Shown here: in pieces, positions 1 to 10,337 of the stretch
Layout of the letters: every line of letters starts with the position of its first letter
How positions within the stretch are numbered: the first letter of the stretch is position 1
Origin: Scytalidium lignicola
Lineage: Eukaryota; Ascomycota; Leotiomycetes
Reading direction: 5' to 3'
Length of the DNA: 64,000 nucleotides
Assembly: GCA_002812745.2 (NCBI GenBank)
Contig: NCSJ02000073.1
Coordinates: 1-64,000 of the forward strand
Made by a program: the position numbers and the translations under genes
Notes under the pieces: generated by a model
What the model was told of the DNA's origin: nothing
Databases searched by the model: none
Seen by the model: the letters and a program-made list of their open reading frames with translations, nothing else

Positions 1-460
1 TTAAAATTTATTATTCTATTATAAGTTATATATTCTTTCTTGTTAAAGAACTTATTTCTTAACATTATCAATACCTTCCTTATATTACTTTATCAATTAT
101 AAAAGCTGAATATTATACTTTATCAGAAGCTTCTTAAAAAGCTATTTGGCTATCAAAGCTCCTTATTAAGCTTTAAATAGTTACAACTAGTATTAAGATT
201 ATTATAACCTTAAATAATAATAATTAAGGTTCTTTAACACTTGTTGAAATGTTAGAACAATTAAATTATGCTAAGTATATTGATATATATTATTATTACA
301 TCTACAAGAAGGTTTAATCTGGTAAAATTAAGCTAAACTATATACTTACCTCAATTATAACTGCTAATAGCCTTACAAAGTCACTTACAACTCAGAAACA
401 CATTGATTTTCTCAAATTGTTAAATTTACAGTCTGTCAAGCTAAATATTATGAATTAAAT
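1..460 (+). pseudogene. Ty1/copia polyprotein C-terminus, RIP-degraded relic
   Basis: Between about 205 and 420 the plus strand still encodes the end of a Copia RNase H domain, with recognisable blocks GSLTLVE, AKYIDIYYYYIYKK, GKIKLNYILTS and NSLTKSLTTQKH. These correspond to the family's KHIDI, YIPTS and GLTKPLT region. In-frame stops sit where glutamine or glutamate codons are expected, for example TAA before GGT at about 215. Composition is extremely AT-rich. The element cannot be functional. The LTR at 549-807 lies immediately downstream in the same orientation, so this is the 3' end of one element whose 5' part lies outside the window. I see no intact gene in 1-548. Confidence 0.75.
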
Positions 461-548
461 CCTTACAAGGCCATCAATTTTGGTGTTTTTACCATAGGAA
501 ACTTAGATCTACTTTACACGGCCTTCATATGTTCATAGCATAAAGGTG

Positions 549-807
549 TATTGCAATATTTGAAGTTTACGGATGCCACTTCACAATGTTCTTACGGTTG
601 CCTATGCTAGGGCTTACGGATAAGGTTTACGGTAGGCTACCACTGTAGGCAACTATAGGCACCCTATGGGTGCCTGTACGACCGTAACTGTTGACCATAA
701 CGGTTTTACGGCCGTAACTCTCTGTATATATAGAATCTGCTGTAGTTGTAGACTCCTTAAGCAATCAATACAATAATGGTTCTGTATTCCTGCGTTTCCA
801 GTCAACA
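549..807 (+). mobile_element. Copia LTR (3' LTR of the relic at 1-460)
   Basis: A block of about 259 bp is nearly identical to 52900-53159. It ends TCCAGTCAACA and starts TATTGCAATATTTG (TGTTGCAATATTTG in the other copy), giving TGTTG/CAACA ends in the better copy. It contains a TATA-like TATATATAGAATC and GC-rich internal inverted repeats around TAGGCACCC and GGGTGCCT. Differences between the copies are mostly transitions. Its place directly after Copia RNase H remains supports its identity as an LTR. No clean target duplication was seen. Confidence 0.8.
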
Positions 808-847
808 TTAACTATTTAAGCTATGATTGACAAATCAAATACATGCA

Positions 848-902
848 GAAAAGCGATCATCAAAAGCGATCATCCAAAGCGATCATCTAAAAGTGATCAC
901 CC
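848..902. repeat. Short tandem repeat, four units of about 14 bp
   Basis: Four imperfect copies of AAAAGCGATCATCC lie in a row; the last is diverged (AAAAGTGATCACCC). The array directly follows the Copia LTR. Bases 903-1254 hold no gene that I can support. Confidence 0.75.
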
Positions 903-1254
903 AAATTAAACCATCAACATTGGTTGTTGTCATCATGCATGTTAAGAAATATCTTTAACGCCGGCCTTATACAAGAGGTGGTGCACTTTGTCACCTAATT
1001 TTAAATGGTTGGTCATGGGTGGTTGTTACAGATGGTGAGGTTTCACAGAATTAAGTGCTACTGTACCACTGTCTCATCCCAGGGCATTCTACAATTGCTG
1101 ATGGGTGACTTGTATATCAAAGAGGGTTGGGAGCGCTAATATGGTGATCACAGGGCCCAACTAGCTACAGAGACTTGTTATATATATATAATGCGTATTC
1201 AATCAATTTTTTCATATACTTGGGGATAAATGTGGAATAGTCTAGGGTCCTCAA

Positions 1255-1935
1255 TTGATCTTCATTGACCCAGCGAGGATGGCAAACGACCAAGTACCTC
1301 GATTGATCTTTGCTTGTTTGATAATAAACTCTCGCAACGTGAACGTCCCCTTCTGTAGCGCTTCCATCCAAAGGCCATTCATAACTTCAAGTGAGAGAAA
1401 GAAACTTCAAGGGCTAGCAGGCAAAAACTCCGACCATTCAAAATATTTCAGGAATAAGACACTTACCAATGTCCAACATATACCCAAGATTGGCCATGTG
1501 GACGCAAAATGTAAGGCATATTACCTCCTAATAAGGCACAAACAACATCTCCTTGGATTTTCGCGTCTGTACTGCCAATAAATCCCCGTTTGTTAGTCTT
1601 AAAAGATGTTAAAGTCATCGTTGGACTAATAGTTTTATTCACAGTTCTATTCACAGTACTATTATCCGGAAAGAACGATTGGAATCCCAGCCATCCAAGC
1701 CAATAGCAAAGATGTTCAAATGTGTCTCTAGTGCTAGGTAGTTTCCAGCATATTCTACGACCATACCGAATACTATTTCCGAACTTGATATCAGGTACGA
1801 TATCAACAAATCGATCCTTAATTATTCCTACTGGGTCAACCACGAAGCCTTCAACAGTGATGGTCTTCTCATCCATATCAAAAACACAGTGTGGCGTTGA
1901 ATCAAATGCGAGTTTTATTATTAAGGCCTGAACTA
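1255..1935 (-). pseudogene. HET-domain protein, C-terminal fragment
   Basis: Read on the minus strand, this stretch encodes the C-terminal hallmarks of fungal heterokaryon-incompatibility proteins: FDMDEKTITVEGFVVDPVG, then FIGSTDAKIQGDVVCALLGG, then MPYILRPHGQSWVYVG. After a disruption at about 1390-1460 it continues in another frame as GLWMEALQKGTFTLREF, ending near 1253. These match the family's L-x-V-x-G-x-x-V-D, GD-x-V-C-x-L-x-G, P-x-x-L-R and G-x-x-x-E-A-L blocks. No N-terminal HET domain precedes it, and I could not find an intron that joins the last two blocks cleanly. I therefore call it a fragment or pseudogene. A truncated HET gene with the N-terminal part lies on the same strand at 6445-7806. 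Confidence 0.65.
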
Positions 1936-2254
1936 AAGGCGCTTACCATTTATCTACAGGCACTCAAACTCACCGGTGTCTACGCAATTAAGTTTTGCGA
2001 TCGAATATACAAATTAATAACTCATATCGCGTATTTAACAAAGACGGCTGCTTATATCCTTATATATTCTTTTTGACATGTACATTNAAAAACTTTTTTT
2101 TATATAATAAATCAAAAATATTATTACCATTGTTTAGTTATATAATGAGGTGTTTTGGAGCTATGAGAAAGATACAGATTGGCATCAAGTTTAAAGGTTA
2201 CAAATGCTCCAAATGGAAATGGATGAGACGCCGAGGACGAGTTCTTGACCCCAG
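1936..2254. other. AT-rich spacer downstream of the CFEM gene
   Basis: There is no gene here. It contains a single N at 2086 next to a poly-A/T run, and the 3' flank of the minus-strand CFEM gene. Confidence 0.6.
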
Positions 2255-3109
2255 CTACTCCTGCTTCTGCACAGCTTTCTTCGAACTTCTCCTTACAACA
2301 ACCCCTTGCCACCAAAGTCCCAGTCCCACAACTACAGTAACAATAAGAACCGTAATAATAAAATCCTCATCCCACTTTAACGGCTTCCTTGGCGTCGGCG
2401 GTGGTGGACTAACTTTCGTACCATTATTATTCGCTGAGGGACCACCTATTGCCGTCGCCGTCGCCGTACTTAAATCAAAAGTTCCACTCGCCAGCGCCTC
2501 TGTAGCAGTCGCCGGAGGAATACCACATGCATCCTGAAGCCAAGTTTCGATTTGCTTAAACTCGGCATCAGTATGGCAATTATCGTGACACCCAAACAAA
2601 TCACCATTGCTGCAAAAACAATTACTCGTCTGCGTCAGACATCCAAACTGGAAAATCGCATCATCAAGACATCCCCTCGCGCATTTTGGTAACCCGGAAA
2701 AGTCGAGCTTGAGAGCAGGAGAAGTCGGACATAAATTTGCGAACCAATCTTCGGTTTCCCACCATATTTCCCAGCTGCATGAAAAGGCACAGCTAAGCCC
2801 AGTTTTGAGAGCGCAGTAGCAGTCTTGAGGGTATTGATGCATTCCGCATTTTCTACCGCCATTGTCTGAGGCATCCGAGTTGTTGGCGCAGGCGCCGAGG
2901 ATGAGGGGACATAGGTCGGGAGGAGGGTAATGCCAGTGCCAGCAGCTGCTTCCTTCGCAGAAAGGCTGGGTAACGGGGTCGATGAGGCTTGTTGTATTTG
3001 ATTGTCTTGCGGCCAGGTGGTGAGATTGGAAAGTGACGATAGCATCGTGAGCCATTATGAGAGGCATAAGGAGAAGAGTGACTGTCATGGAGGTCTTCTG
3101 GGGAGACAT
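2255..3109 (-). CDS. CFEM-like secreted/membrane-anchored Cys-rich protein
   Basis: A single exon of 284 residues. An N-terminal signal peptide (about residues 1-20, hydrophobic TVTLLLMPLIMAHDA) leads into a first Cys-rich region (residues about 50-130). A CFEM-like module follows (about 138-196) with eight cysteines in the order C-x3-C, C, C-x-C, C, C, C: LPKCARGC, FGCLTQ, NCFCSNG, GCHDNC and a closing ACG. A Ser/Thr/Pro-rich linker and a C-terminal transmembrane helix (FIITVLIVTVVVGLGLWW, about 248-265) with a short basic tail follow. CFEM proteins are extracellular fungal proteins involved in haem/iron capture or the plant interface; the role of this one is inferred only from the domain. 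The canonical Asp of haem-binding CFEMs is not clearly placed. It is divergent from the membrane protein at 3836 with about 0.7 kb between them. Confidence 0.8.
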   Translation of the reverse strand: MSPQKTSMTVTLLLMPLIMAHDAIVTFQSHHLAARQSNTTSLIDPVTQPFCEGSSCWHWHYPPPDLCPLILGACANNSDASDNGGRKCGMHQYPQDCYCALKTGLSCAFSCSWEIWWETEDWFANLCPTSPALKLDFSGLPKCARGCLDDAIFQFGCLTQTSNCFCSNGDLFGCHDNCHTDAEFKQIETWLQDACGIPPATATEALASGTFDLSTATATAIGGPSANNNGTKVSPPPPTPRKPLKWDEDFIITVLIVTVVVGLGLWWQGVVVRRSSKKAVQKQE

Positions 3110-3835
3110 CCTTCGAATTTGTGAATTGGAAAGAGAAATGATTCTGGATTTGATATTGTCTCAATGGTTAGGGAACAATGTGAGAAGCAGTATTAGAACT
3201 TATTAGAAGGTGTGCGAAGCAAGAGCGAACAGAGGTCGCAGTTGAGAGAGAAATGCTGATTCACATGGACAAGACTTGAAGCTTCCCAAGCAGTCTCTCA
3301 TACAATGTCCTAACACTGAGCAAACCGAATCTTAGTTTCGTTGCTAAACTCATCAGTCGCTGGTGCCCTGCAAGGCCCGACCCGCTGTCAACTCATGCCT
3401 CTTGGCGACAACTACGTGGATGCGCAGGAGGAGAGTTCGTATTGCCTGCAACCTGTTACCCAAGGGACACATTCATCTGATTGCTGGATATTATCCCGCA
3501 AATTGTTTTCAGCTAAGCCATTTTGCTTGAAAACCTCTCAAGTTGTGATCAGTAATTATGTGGCGCAAAACCATGTTGGCCCTCGCCAATCATACGGCTT
3601 TCAGCTGGGAACATTCACCCCCCAACTCTTTCAGCTGGCCTAACTTGGCCTTGTCAATCGACCGATGGCATCTACCAGAGCCTCATTGCACTGTGCGGTG
3701 TCACTTGGGAATAGAATGCTCAAATAATGGCAGGAAAGTTGAGATCTGCTAGCATCGAGCAGTCTACCCCCAAAAAGCGATCTGGGAACATCCAAACCAT
3801 CTCAATTGTAACGGATATCGATCAAGCATTGAAAC
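3110..3835. promoter_or_regulatory. Shared divergent promoter region of CFEM and membrane protein genes
   Basis: 726 bp lie between the start codons of two genes transcribed away from each other. No other coding region is convincing. No specific operator can be named. Confidence 0.5.
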
Positions 3836-5707
3836 ATGGCTATTGAGAACCAAATCAACAGTACTGAGCGAAATTCTGAGTCATTTGAAGGTAACAAGCT
3901 AACCTCGATCTGGTGCGGATAGCTGACAGCCGCAGACTTTGATACCAGCGAAAGTCCTTGCCCACAAGCAATATCAAGTGACGGCTACCTGGCATTGATG
4001 AGAGCTAGCGTGGTGACTATTGTAGCAAGTTGGCTTCCTCTAACAAATGCGACATTTTCTATCAAAAGATGCTGCACCCTCGCGGTTCGAGGGGACTTCC
4101 AGAAGTACTACAACGAGTCATACCCATGGCAGGTTTGCAACTTCAACCAAGATATCAACTTCTCGGACAATGTGACCTATCCTTCAATCATGCGATCGAT
4201 GTCATGGGCTAAAGAGAACTGTCGAGGAACTCAGCTAAGTGATCTCGACCAGTGGCTCTCACCACTATGCGCTTACATCTCCCCGTACATTGGCCTGTTG
4301 TTGATATGTCCGGTGGGGGAAGTGCCGAAGTCGAAAACACAATGCCCTCGATGGGTGAACATACTCTTAGATTGGATTCGAGACCCACTGCAAGAGTATA
4401 TGAATATCCTTGGAGATCCTGCCAGTGCCACATTTGGCGCCTTTCACGAGGTTTGGTCCGATGTTCAGGCAATGCGGAAGCTTTCGATCGATGGCAACCG
4501 GAAGATGTCTTGGTTACAACGCAGAGCTCTTTGGGTTTCAGCGTTGACTGGTGATGTCAAGTTCACCGAGGGGACAACTTGGCTTCCAAGGGTCCTCGAA
4601 GCCGCACAGCTTCTGGAGAATCAGACCTTGGACAATAAGGTCATTGAGAAAGATGCTAAGAATCCGAGCCATGATATTGAGCCTTATGAGGTGGATATGG
4701 AGACAGCTCCTTCCGCAACGCTTATTTCGAGACCATTGCATGTTGCTAGCGACCTCGATAAGGCCATTGACATTACTCTAGAAGCGCGAGCAAGCTTTGC
4801 CGGTGGAGTTTTGATTCCAGTCGTATTAATGCTGGCGGTGACCGCAGCGACATTCTATGATGCATATAGTGCCTTGGGTGACAAAGATAAGGCGCTTGCA
4901 CTGGCATACTGTGTTTGGTACTCCTGGATCCTGATAGTGAGTGTTGGAGGGAACTGCTTTGCCACTTCCATCAACTCCGACCTTGCGAGAAAGGCGTTTG
5001 CCGAAGCCCTTGATCTCAATGGCCAGGGCAGCGTTGCGCTGAGAGATCGATATGTCAATAGTCAGAGTTGGGAAACCTGGGCGGAGGATGCTGATGGGAG
5101 CAGATCCAAGTTAAAGTCTCATCTCAAGGCCATGCAATCGAACTGGCGCATCTGGTTGTGGTTCGGTCTAGGCCAGCTCCTCGGGTTCTGCTCAGTGGCA
5201 TTTGCAACCGCTTGTGGAGTTGCCATTGCTTGGACTACGCCAACTGTTGGTCTTGGATGCAGGTCTTTCAACTTCATCCTCTATGCTTGCTTAGCGTTTC
5301 TGATAGCATATCTGCACGTTCTACGCTCGTGGCTTCGGGCCCGCTCCCAAGCAAACTGGCAAGATGGGCAGAAACCTTCCGTACTGCTAAAGATTGTGGA
5401 TGTTATCTACTGGTTCCTCGTCTTTGTCAATTCCCTGGTTCTGGTTCTCGGCACCCTTTTTCATCTGGTTGGTGTCTTCCGTACTTGCTGGTGCGAGCGA
5501 CTGACTTGGTCCGATTCCACTCTGATCGAGCTCAACAGCAAGACTTCCGAGGCAGTTGATAATGCTCGCAAGTATTGGATCTCTACATCGTATGTAGCCT
5601 TTGGCTTTGAATGGTTGCTTTGTCTTGTAGCTATCGCAGGGAGGAGATACATTGTGTTGAAGATGGAGCAATGGCCTGAAAGTGGTGAAGAGGTGCAGAA
5701 AGATTAA
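3836..5707 (+). CDS. Polytopic fungal membrane protein, function unknown
   Basis: I do not recognise the family function. The start was moved upstream: ATG at 3836 opens a 55-nt exon (MAIENQINSTERNSESFE). GTAACA at 3891 and CGCAG at 3935 bound a 45-nt intron, and the frame continues into the long exon, giving 608 residues. After a cytoplasmic head comes a hydrophobic segment (ASVVTIVASWLPLTNATF). A lumenal or extracellular Cys-containing domain of about 240 residues follows (CCTLAVRG, CNFNQ, NCRGT, LCAYI, LLICPVG, CPRW). The C-terminal half has six membrane helices, including GGVLIPVVLMLAVTAATF, YSWILIVSVGGN, LGQLLGFCSVAFATACG, FILYACLAFLIAYL, WFLVFVNSLVLVLGTLFHLV and SYVAFGFEWLLCLVAIAG. It resembles hypothetical membrane proteins common in Pezizomycotina. 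The divergent arrangement with a CFEM gene suggests co-regulation, which is inference. Confidence 0.8.
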
Positions 5708-6344
5708 AGCCCTGGTATCTAGAAAGCCCGTATGAGACTGCTGTTCCTAGCTGAAGGGTACTCATAGACTGTTGAGGAAAACGTCCCTAGACCTCGAGTA
5801 CAATTGATGAAGAGTTTGAGAACTGTCGTTAAGCTACCCCCTCAAGGTCATTGATAGTATCATTGGAAGGACATATATCATGAAATTGTATTTGAGATTA
5901 TACGACTAAAGGCAATGCAATATAATATTAAAGCAGGATCCTATATCAAGAAGTCCTGGCCGTCAATCCCCATCTCACAACGATCCCCTTCAAACTGCCA
6001 CCTCACGATCCCACCCAAAACGAGAGCAAAGGTAACGAAGAGTGTCAATACACAGTCCAAACGCAAGATAATTAAAAATAAGATCGCATATTCCCAGAAG
6101 GGCCTCCCATGGTGTCAACTTCAAATTCCTTCCCCCTTCTTTGTACTTTCCATGAAATAACTCTCTTAGCCGTGAGATATATGTCCCCCGTGAGTTGGAC
6201 CTACGAACTCCTCTCGAACGGGATACGGGTAGCGAAGCTCTTTTTACAGTTATTTTTTAAAACTTGGCCACCCCATGCAAGCAGATCAATTCTGTTACTT
6301 ATAGATGGGAAGTTGACATTGTTATTCAGACTGGCCGGACCGTG
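5708..6344. other. Intergenic, no gene seen
   Basis: This is the 3' flank of the membrane-protein gene and the spacer before the fold-back sequence. No family-like protein or RNA was found. Confidence 0.5.
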
Positions 6345-6346
6345 AA

Positions 6347-6467
6347 GTTTTTTGGGACTTTTTTTAGATCGGATCGTACAATCCTGTCTCAACGGTTCAT
6401 GGTCCCAAAAATTCAAAACCAGACTATAAACTGTTCAGACAGGATTATAGTCTTAACAGTTTATAGT
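6347..6467. repeat. Nested inverted-repeat (fold-back) sequence at the 3' end of the HET pseudogene
   Basis: Three inverted-repeat pairs interleave. TTTTTGGGAC near 6349-6358 pairs with GTCCCAAAAA at 6402-6411. AATCCTGTCT at 6380-6389 pairs with AGACAGGATT at 6437-6446. ACTATAAACTGTT at 6423-6435 pairs perfectly with AACAGTTTATAGT at 6455-6467. The last codons of the truncated HET reading frame lie inside it, so it probably inserted into or rearranged the HET 3' end. It could be a MITE fragment; no target duplication was identified. Confidence 0.55.
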
Positions 6468-7806
6468 GTGGTAAGGAGACATCATAACGTATAACAGTAC
6501 GTACCACACGCGTGAAAGAGAACCTCTCCGTGAATACCCGTGGATTGGAACTGTCTTCGGACCATTTTGCAATATTAGGATACTCTCCACTCCTCAGCAG
6601 CTGGCTATGGTTGGTGGGGACGGTCCAATCCGGTACCCAAGAAGGCAGACCCAGTTTTGATTTCTGGCATGGCAACGCATTCCTGTCGACATTGTTAAGA
6701 AACTCCAAGCTATTAGTGTATTTACAGATAGTCTCTACCACTTGCATATATAGGTTACAAACAGAAATGCAATAGTCCGGCTGCAGTGGTGGGTGTACGC
6801 CAAGATCCTCAAGGAGCCCTAAAATTGCAAATATCTTGTCTCGTGGGTCTGTTGAGCTATAATTTTTTGCAATTGATATTAGGCTGAGGAAACAGTCACC
6901 AGACTGGCGGTTTGGGTCCGTGAATCCTCTTTTCTGCGCTATGTAGAACTTCAATATCCTAATGGTGGACAGCTTTCTCATACCCTGTATAAATGGCCAG
7001 AAGTGTAGCGGTTGCCCAGAAATGGCTGTAGCCTCATGTATCTCATCTATATACGTAAGAGCGTAGTTGAAAATTGCTGTGGTCCTCAAAATGCGATCCT
7101 AGTCGACGGCGGATGGTCTATACAGGACTAGTGCTTTTCGGGCGAGAGTAATCTCTTGGATTACCCAGACACGATTCCACCATTCCCGCTGCAGCAATTT
7201 ACCCAAGGCAATCCAATGATATTTGAAGGATTCGTCTCTAACAACATAAGAGATTATGGCTTTAGCAGCATTAACTTCCCATTCGTACAATTCAGTCAGA
7301 CCAAAAAGGAGTCGAAATGCGGGCACAATTTCTTCTGTAGCCTTTCCCAGCCATACAATTACCTGAGATGCGCGATGGTATATCTCACGCATTAATGTCA
7401 CCTGCTGCGCTCGTTCTTCTAAAGACTTTTGGTCGATACAAATTGCATCAATCCATAAAAGTGATGGAAAAGTAAAATGACAATTGAGATGAATCGGTCC
7501 GTTAGGCTCCCGATGACAAACACACTGGCGGTCACAGCAGTATAAATGGTTCGTTCGTAATTGGCGAAGAAGTTCCTCGAGATTGCAGCGAATTTCTAAC
7601 TGCCTTCCATCGATAAATACGCATGAAGTTGGTGATTCCGGACCCCATACATACGACACAGCCTGATAGCAGAGATCTGGGTTATCTATAGAAACCTCGA
7701 TCAAGGAGCAAGAAAGCGGTGATTTGTCATTGTGCGACGCTTCGTGCAGTGAGAGCATACGGACACACCGTTTGGTGGACAAACGTTTATATCTATACAC
7801 CATCAT
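6445..7806 (-). pseudogene. HET-domain (heterokaryon incompatibility) gene, interrupted by TAG and truncated
   Basis: The N-terminal 235 codons carry a clear HET domain: YQAVSYVWGPE, LLWIDAICIDQKSLEERAQQV, MREIYHRASQVIVWLGKAT, and REWWNRVWVIQEITLARKAL. The frame then meets one TAG (codon at 7099-7101) and continues unbroken in the same frame for more than 200 codons (PRDKIFAILGLL, GLPSWVPDWT). Homologues usually have tryptophan at about this place (VDWD-type motif), so TGG to TAG is the simplest change; it is a CpA to TpA transition on the opposite strand, as RIP makes. The C-terminal GD-V-C-x-L-x-G region is missing and the frame ends inside a fold-back repeat. HET proteins trigger incompatibility cell death; this copy is probably inactive unless the UAG is recoded or edited. 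Confidence 0.8.
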
Positions 7807-8120
7807 CGCGATCTGCCTCTAGTATTACCTAAATGTCTTTTGCAAGCCTGAGCTAGATATTGACTGACGACATAGTTATAATTACTGTGCCACAACTCCT
7901 AGTGCTTCAGCTACTCCGCTGCAGAGTCGAGAAAAAGTGATTATATTAAACAGCTGACTTATCGATTTTAGAATATTTTGTGAAGGTTGAATGGCAGAAA
8001 GAGTTTAAAAACAGAGAAGGCTGTGTAACTTAGCCAGCTCTGAGCTGGCACCTGGCAGTCGAGTTTGCCTATCCCGCNGGCCACTAGGGTGCTGGAAACG
8101 AATCTGCTTTCCTCTATATT

Positions 8121-8453
8121 TGTTCTAGGCCATACGCCAACTAGACGTATATTTACTACTTTTACCCAACATTATGTTTATAAAGGTCTTAATATTATGA
8201 TTCTATCGAATTCTAGATGTCAAAAGCTTCAAAATGATACCAAAATATCGTAGATTATAAATGTATTTAGGGTTTAATTGAATATCGCTAGCCTGTAACT
8301 ACTGCTGTATCTAGATTTATATATATAATTTTACATCATTCTAAAGCTAATGATCCGTAGAATCATTTAGAATTATAACATTATAAATAAAATGTTAATA
8401 AAATGCTTNAAAAAGTGGTAAATATACGTCTGGTTGGCGTATGGCCTAGAACA
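8121..8453. mobile_element. MITE-like element, about 45-bp terminal inverted repeats
   Basis: TGTTCTAGGCCATACGCCAA at 8121 is mirrored by the complement at the right end (TTGGCGTATGGCCTAGAACA, ending 8453). The match extends over about 45 bp with only a few transitions. Total length is 333 bp, AT-rich and non-coding. It is flanked on both sides by TATT (8117-8120 and 8454-8457), a plausible target duplication. It has an N at 8409. The rest of 7807-8596 shows no gene. Confidence 0.75.
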
Positions 8454-8596
8454 TATTCATTTTATCAATTATACAGAATAAGAGCATAATTTCGCGGCAG
8501 AAAATTTCACATGTTTAACGTTAATTTTAATAATAATACCAACAATGCTAATCCATCCTTTCTACGCAAGCATTTCCTAACGGCAAGTCTCACAAG

Positions 8597-10337
8597 CTAC
8601 AGCGCTTCATCTCGAGCAGATGTTCTGCTCGATCTGCAGACTACACTCAAAGTTTCCCGCACAGCACTGTCTTCTGGCAAGCTTTCTGGATCTGAATAAG
8701 CAACGCCACCGTTTGCACCATTTCCTGCTTGCTCTACCTCTATAAAATCGTCACTTTCTTGCCCACCCCCGTCGTAACAACTAATTGTATTCACCTTTCC
8801 TTCAGCAGGAGGGAGCACCAATTCAGACTCTGTGACTTCATCATAAGTTATAGAGTTGCTGTCTCCAGTTTCTGCCTCCGATGTTTCTCGCACTGTGTTG
8901 CATGTAACTACCTTATCATGAGACATTCTCTTTGTTGTTTGCTCCTTGTCATCTTGTTCAATCTCAGCCTCTTGGATTTCTCTTGGAAAACCAAGCTGGT
9001 GAATTTTGTCCATCATCAGTGCCCTATCTTGCTGACATCTAGGACAATCTTCCCACAACCACTTGCCTCCAGCCTTTCGGAGGTGCTCCTTCTGAATCGG
9101 GCAAGAGCAACTCCAGTCTTGTTCTAGCATAGTTTCTGATAGTATCGATAGTAAGAGTTTAATACCAGGCTTCTCAACTAGAGCTCGCAATTGTCGCGCC
9201 TGTTTTTTGCGCTCTTTATTTCTCTTCGTCTTCTTTCCTTCGTTCGCAATAGTAATACCATCGATGCCAATATTTTCACCAGAACTGTTGTTGGACTCAA
9301 CCGGATCTTTACTATCATTAGTGGGGTCTAGAAAAGTAACCTGCTCACTTATTACTAAGGTCAGGATTGTCGAACCAAGGGAGAGCAAACGAGTTCTGTC
9401 CCGCTTGCACGGTTCACAATTATTCCACGATCCTCCCTTCCCTAATCTAGCGAGATGGTCAGATTTGCTGGGACATAGCATGGTTCCGATTTGCTGAGGT
9501 ATTTCTGTAGTATCAATTCCCGATTTCCTCAAAACGAGAGTAGAAAAGACGTCTGCAGCCATTCTTCCACCGCCTTCGATAACCGTCAATATCCACGGTT
9601 GTTCAGGGAGTTTTGGATCGTTTTCTAAGCCTCGTCTGATTGCAGTCCTGAAGTACTTGAAAAACCAAGTATCATCCAGCGGAAGGTGCTCGTAGGCCTC
9701 GTTAGCAATGCTAAAAAGATCTTGAAGCTCTGGCTCTCTTGATGCCTCGATATTACTACAAGCAAGCTCGCTGAGTCTCTCAAGCTTATAATTTTTTGAA
9801 TAGCAGTATATCTGAACATGTTTGCGAAGTTTCTCTGGATCGGAGTACCCAGCCCAGGTTGCTGGCTCTGCTAGTGAGGCAGAATTTCTATAATCGCCTG
9901 TATATAGATATGTGGCAATCAATATAAACAGTTCGAGACCAATTTTCGGAATGGTAATAATTCCAGTACCACCGTCCTCGTAACACATAGACTCTAGCAC
10001 AGGCGACTGTGATAAGACCCCTCTGTGGATAGGTATCTTTTGCTGTTCAGGGCCAACCAATACCTCGATACACGGGGAGAGGTATACGCTGTAAGACGGT
10101 CATTAGCTCCTTAGGCTGGGAAAGTAAAGTGAATATTCAAGCTCACTGAAATGATGATCGCGGTGTCTCCTCACTCGATCGTATATCGTTATTATGTTCA
10201 TTGAGGGGAACAGCAGATTGAGCGAGGACCGCGCATTCCACATCCAGGCACCCAAGCTGAGTGAGTTCCGAAGATGGCGGTGCTGTTGATTCTATATCTA
10301 CCCCCGCCCGTCTTTTCTTGCTCTTTTTCGTGTTCAT
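8597..10337 (-). CDS. BTB/POZ-domain protein with duplicated Cys/His motif
   Basis: Two exons: 10337-10147 and 10088-8597. The intron starts GTGAGC at 10146 and ends CTTACAG at 10089, and splicing restores one frame of 560 residues. An N-terminal BTB fold is indicated by SPCIEVLVGP, IPIHRGVLSQSPVLESMC, IATYLYTGDY and VQIYCYSKNYKLERLSELA. Fungal BTB proteins of this type are often Cul3-adaptor-like or of unknown role. Two copies of a motif follow, at about residues 266-292 and 389-416: CPxxxxHL, then C-x2-C-x2-DR (LCPSKSDHLARLG with NCEPCKRDR; SCPIQKEHLRKAG with DCPRCQQDR). They look like metal-binding knuckles. A basic stretch (KKTKRNKERKKQARQ) could be a nuclear signal. The tail is acidic. 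Function is inferred from the domain only. Confidence 0.8.

Noticed and set aside
848..902. Direct repeats considered as a CRISPR array
   Set aside because: Units are about 14 bp, contiguous, with no spacers; the genome is fungal.
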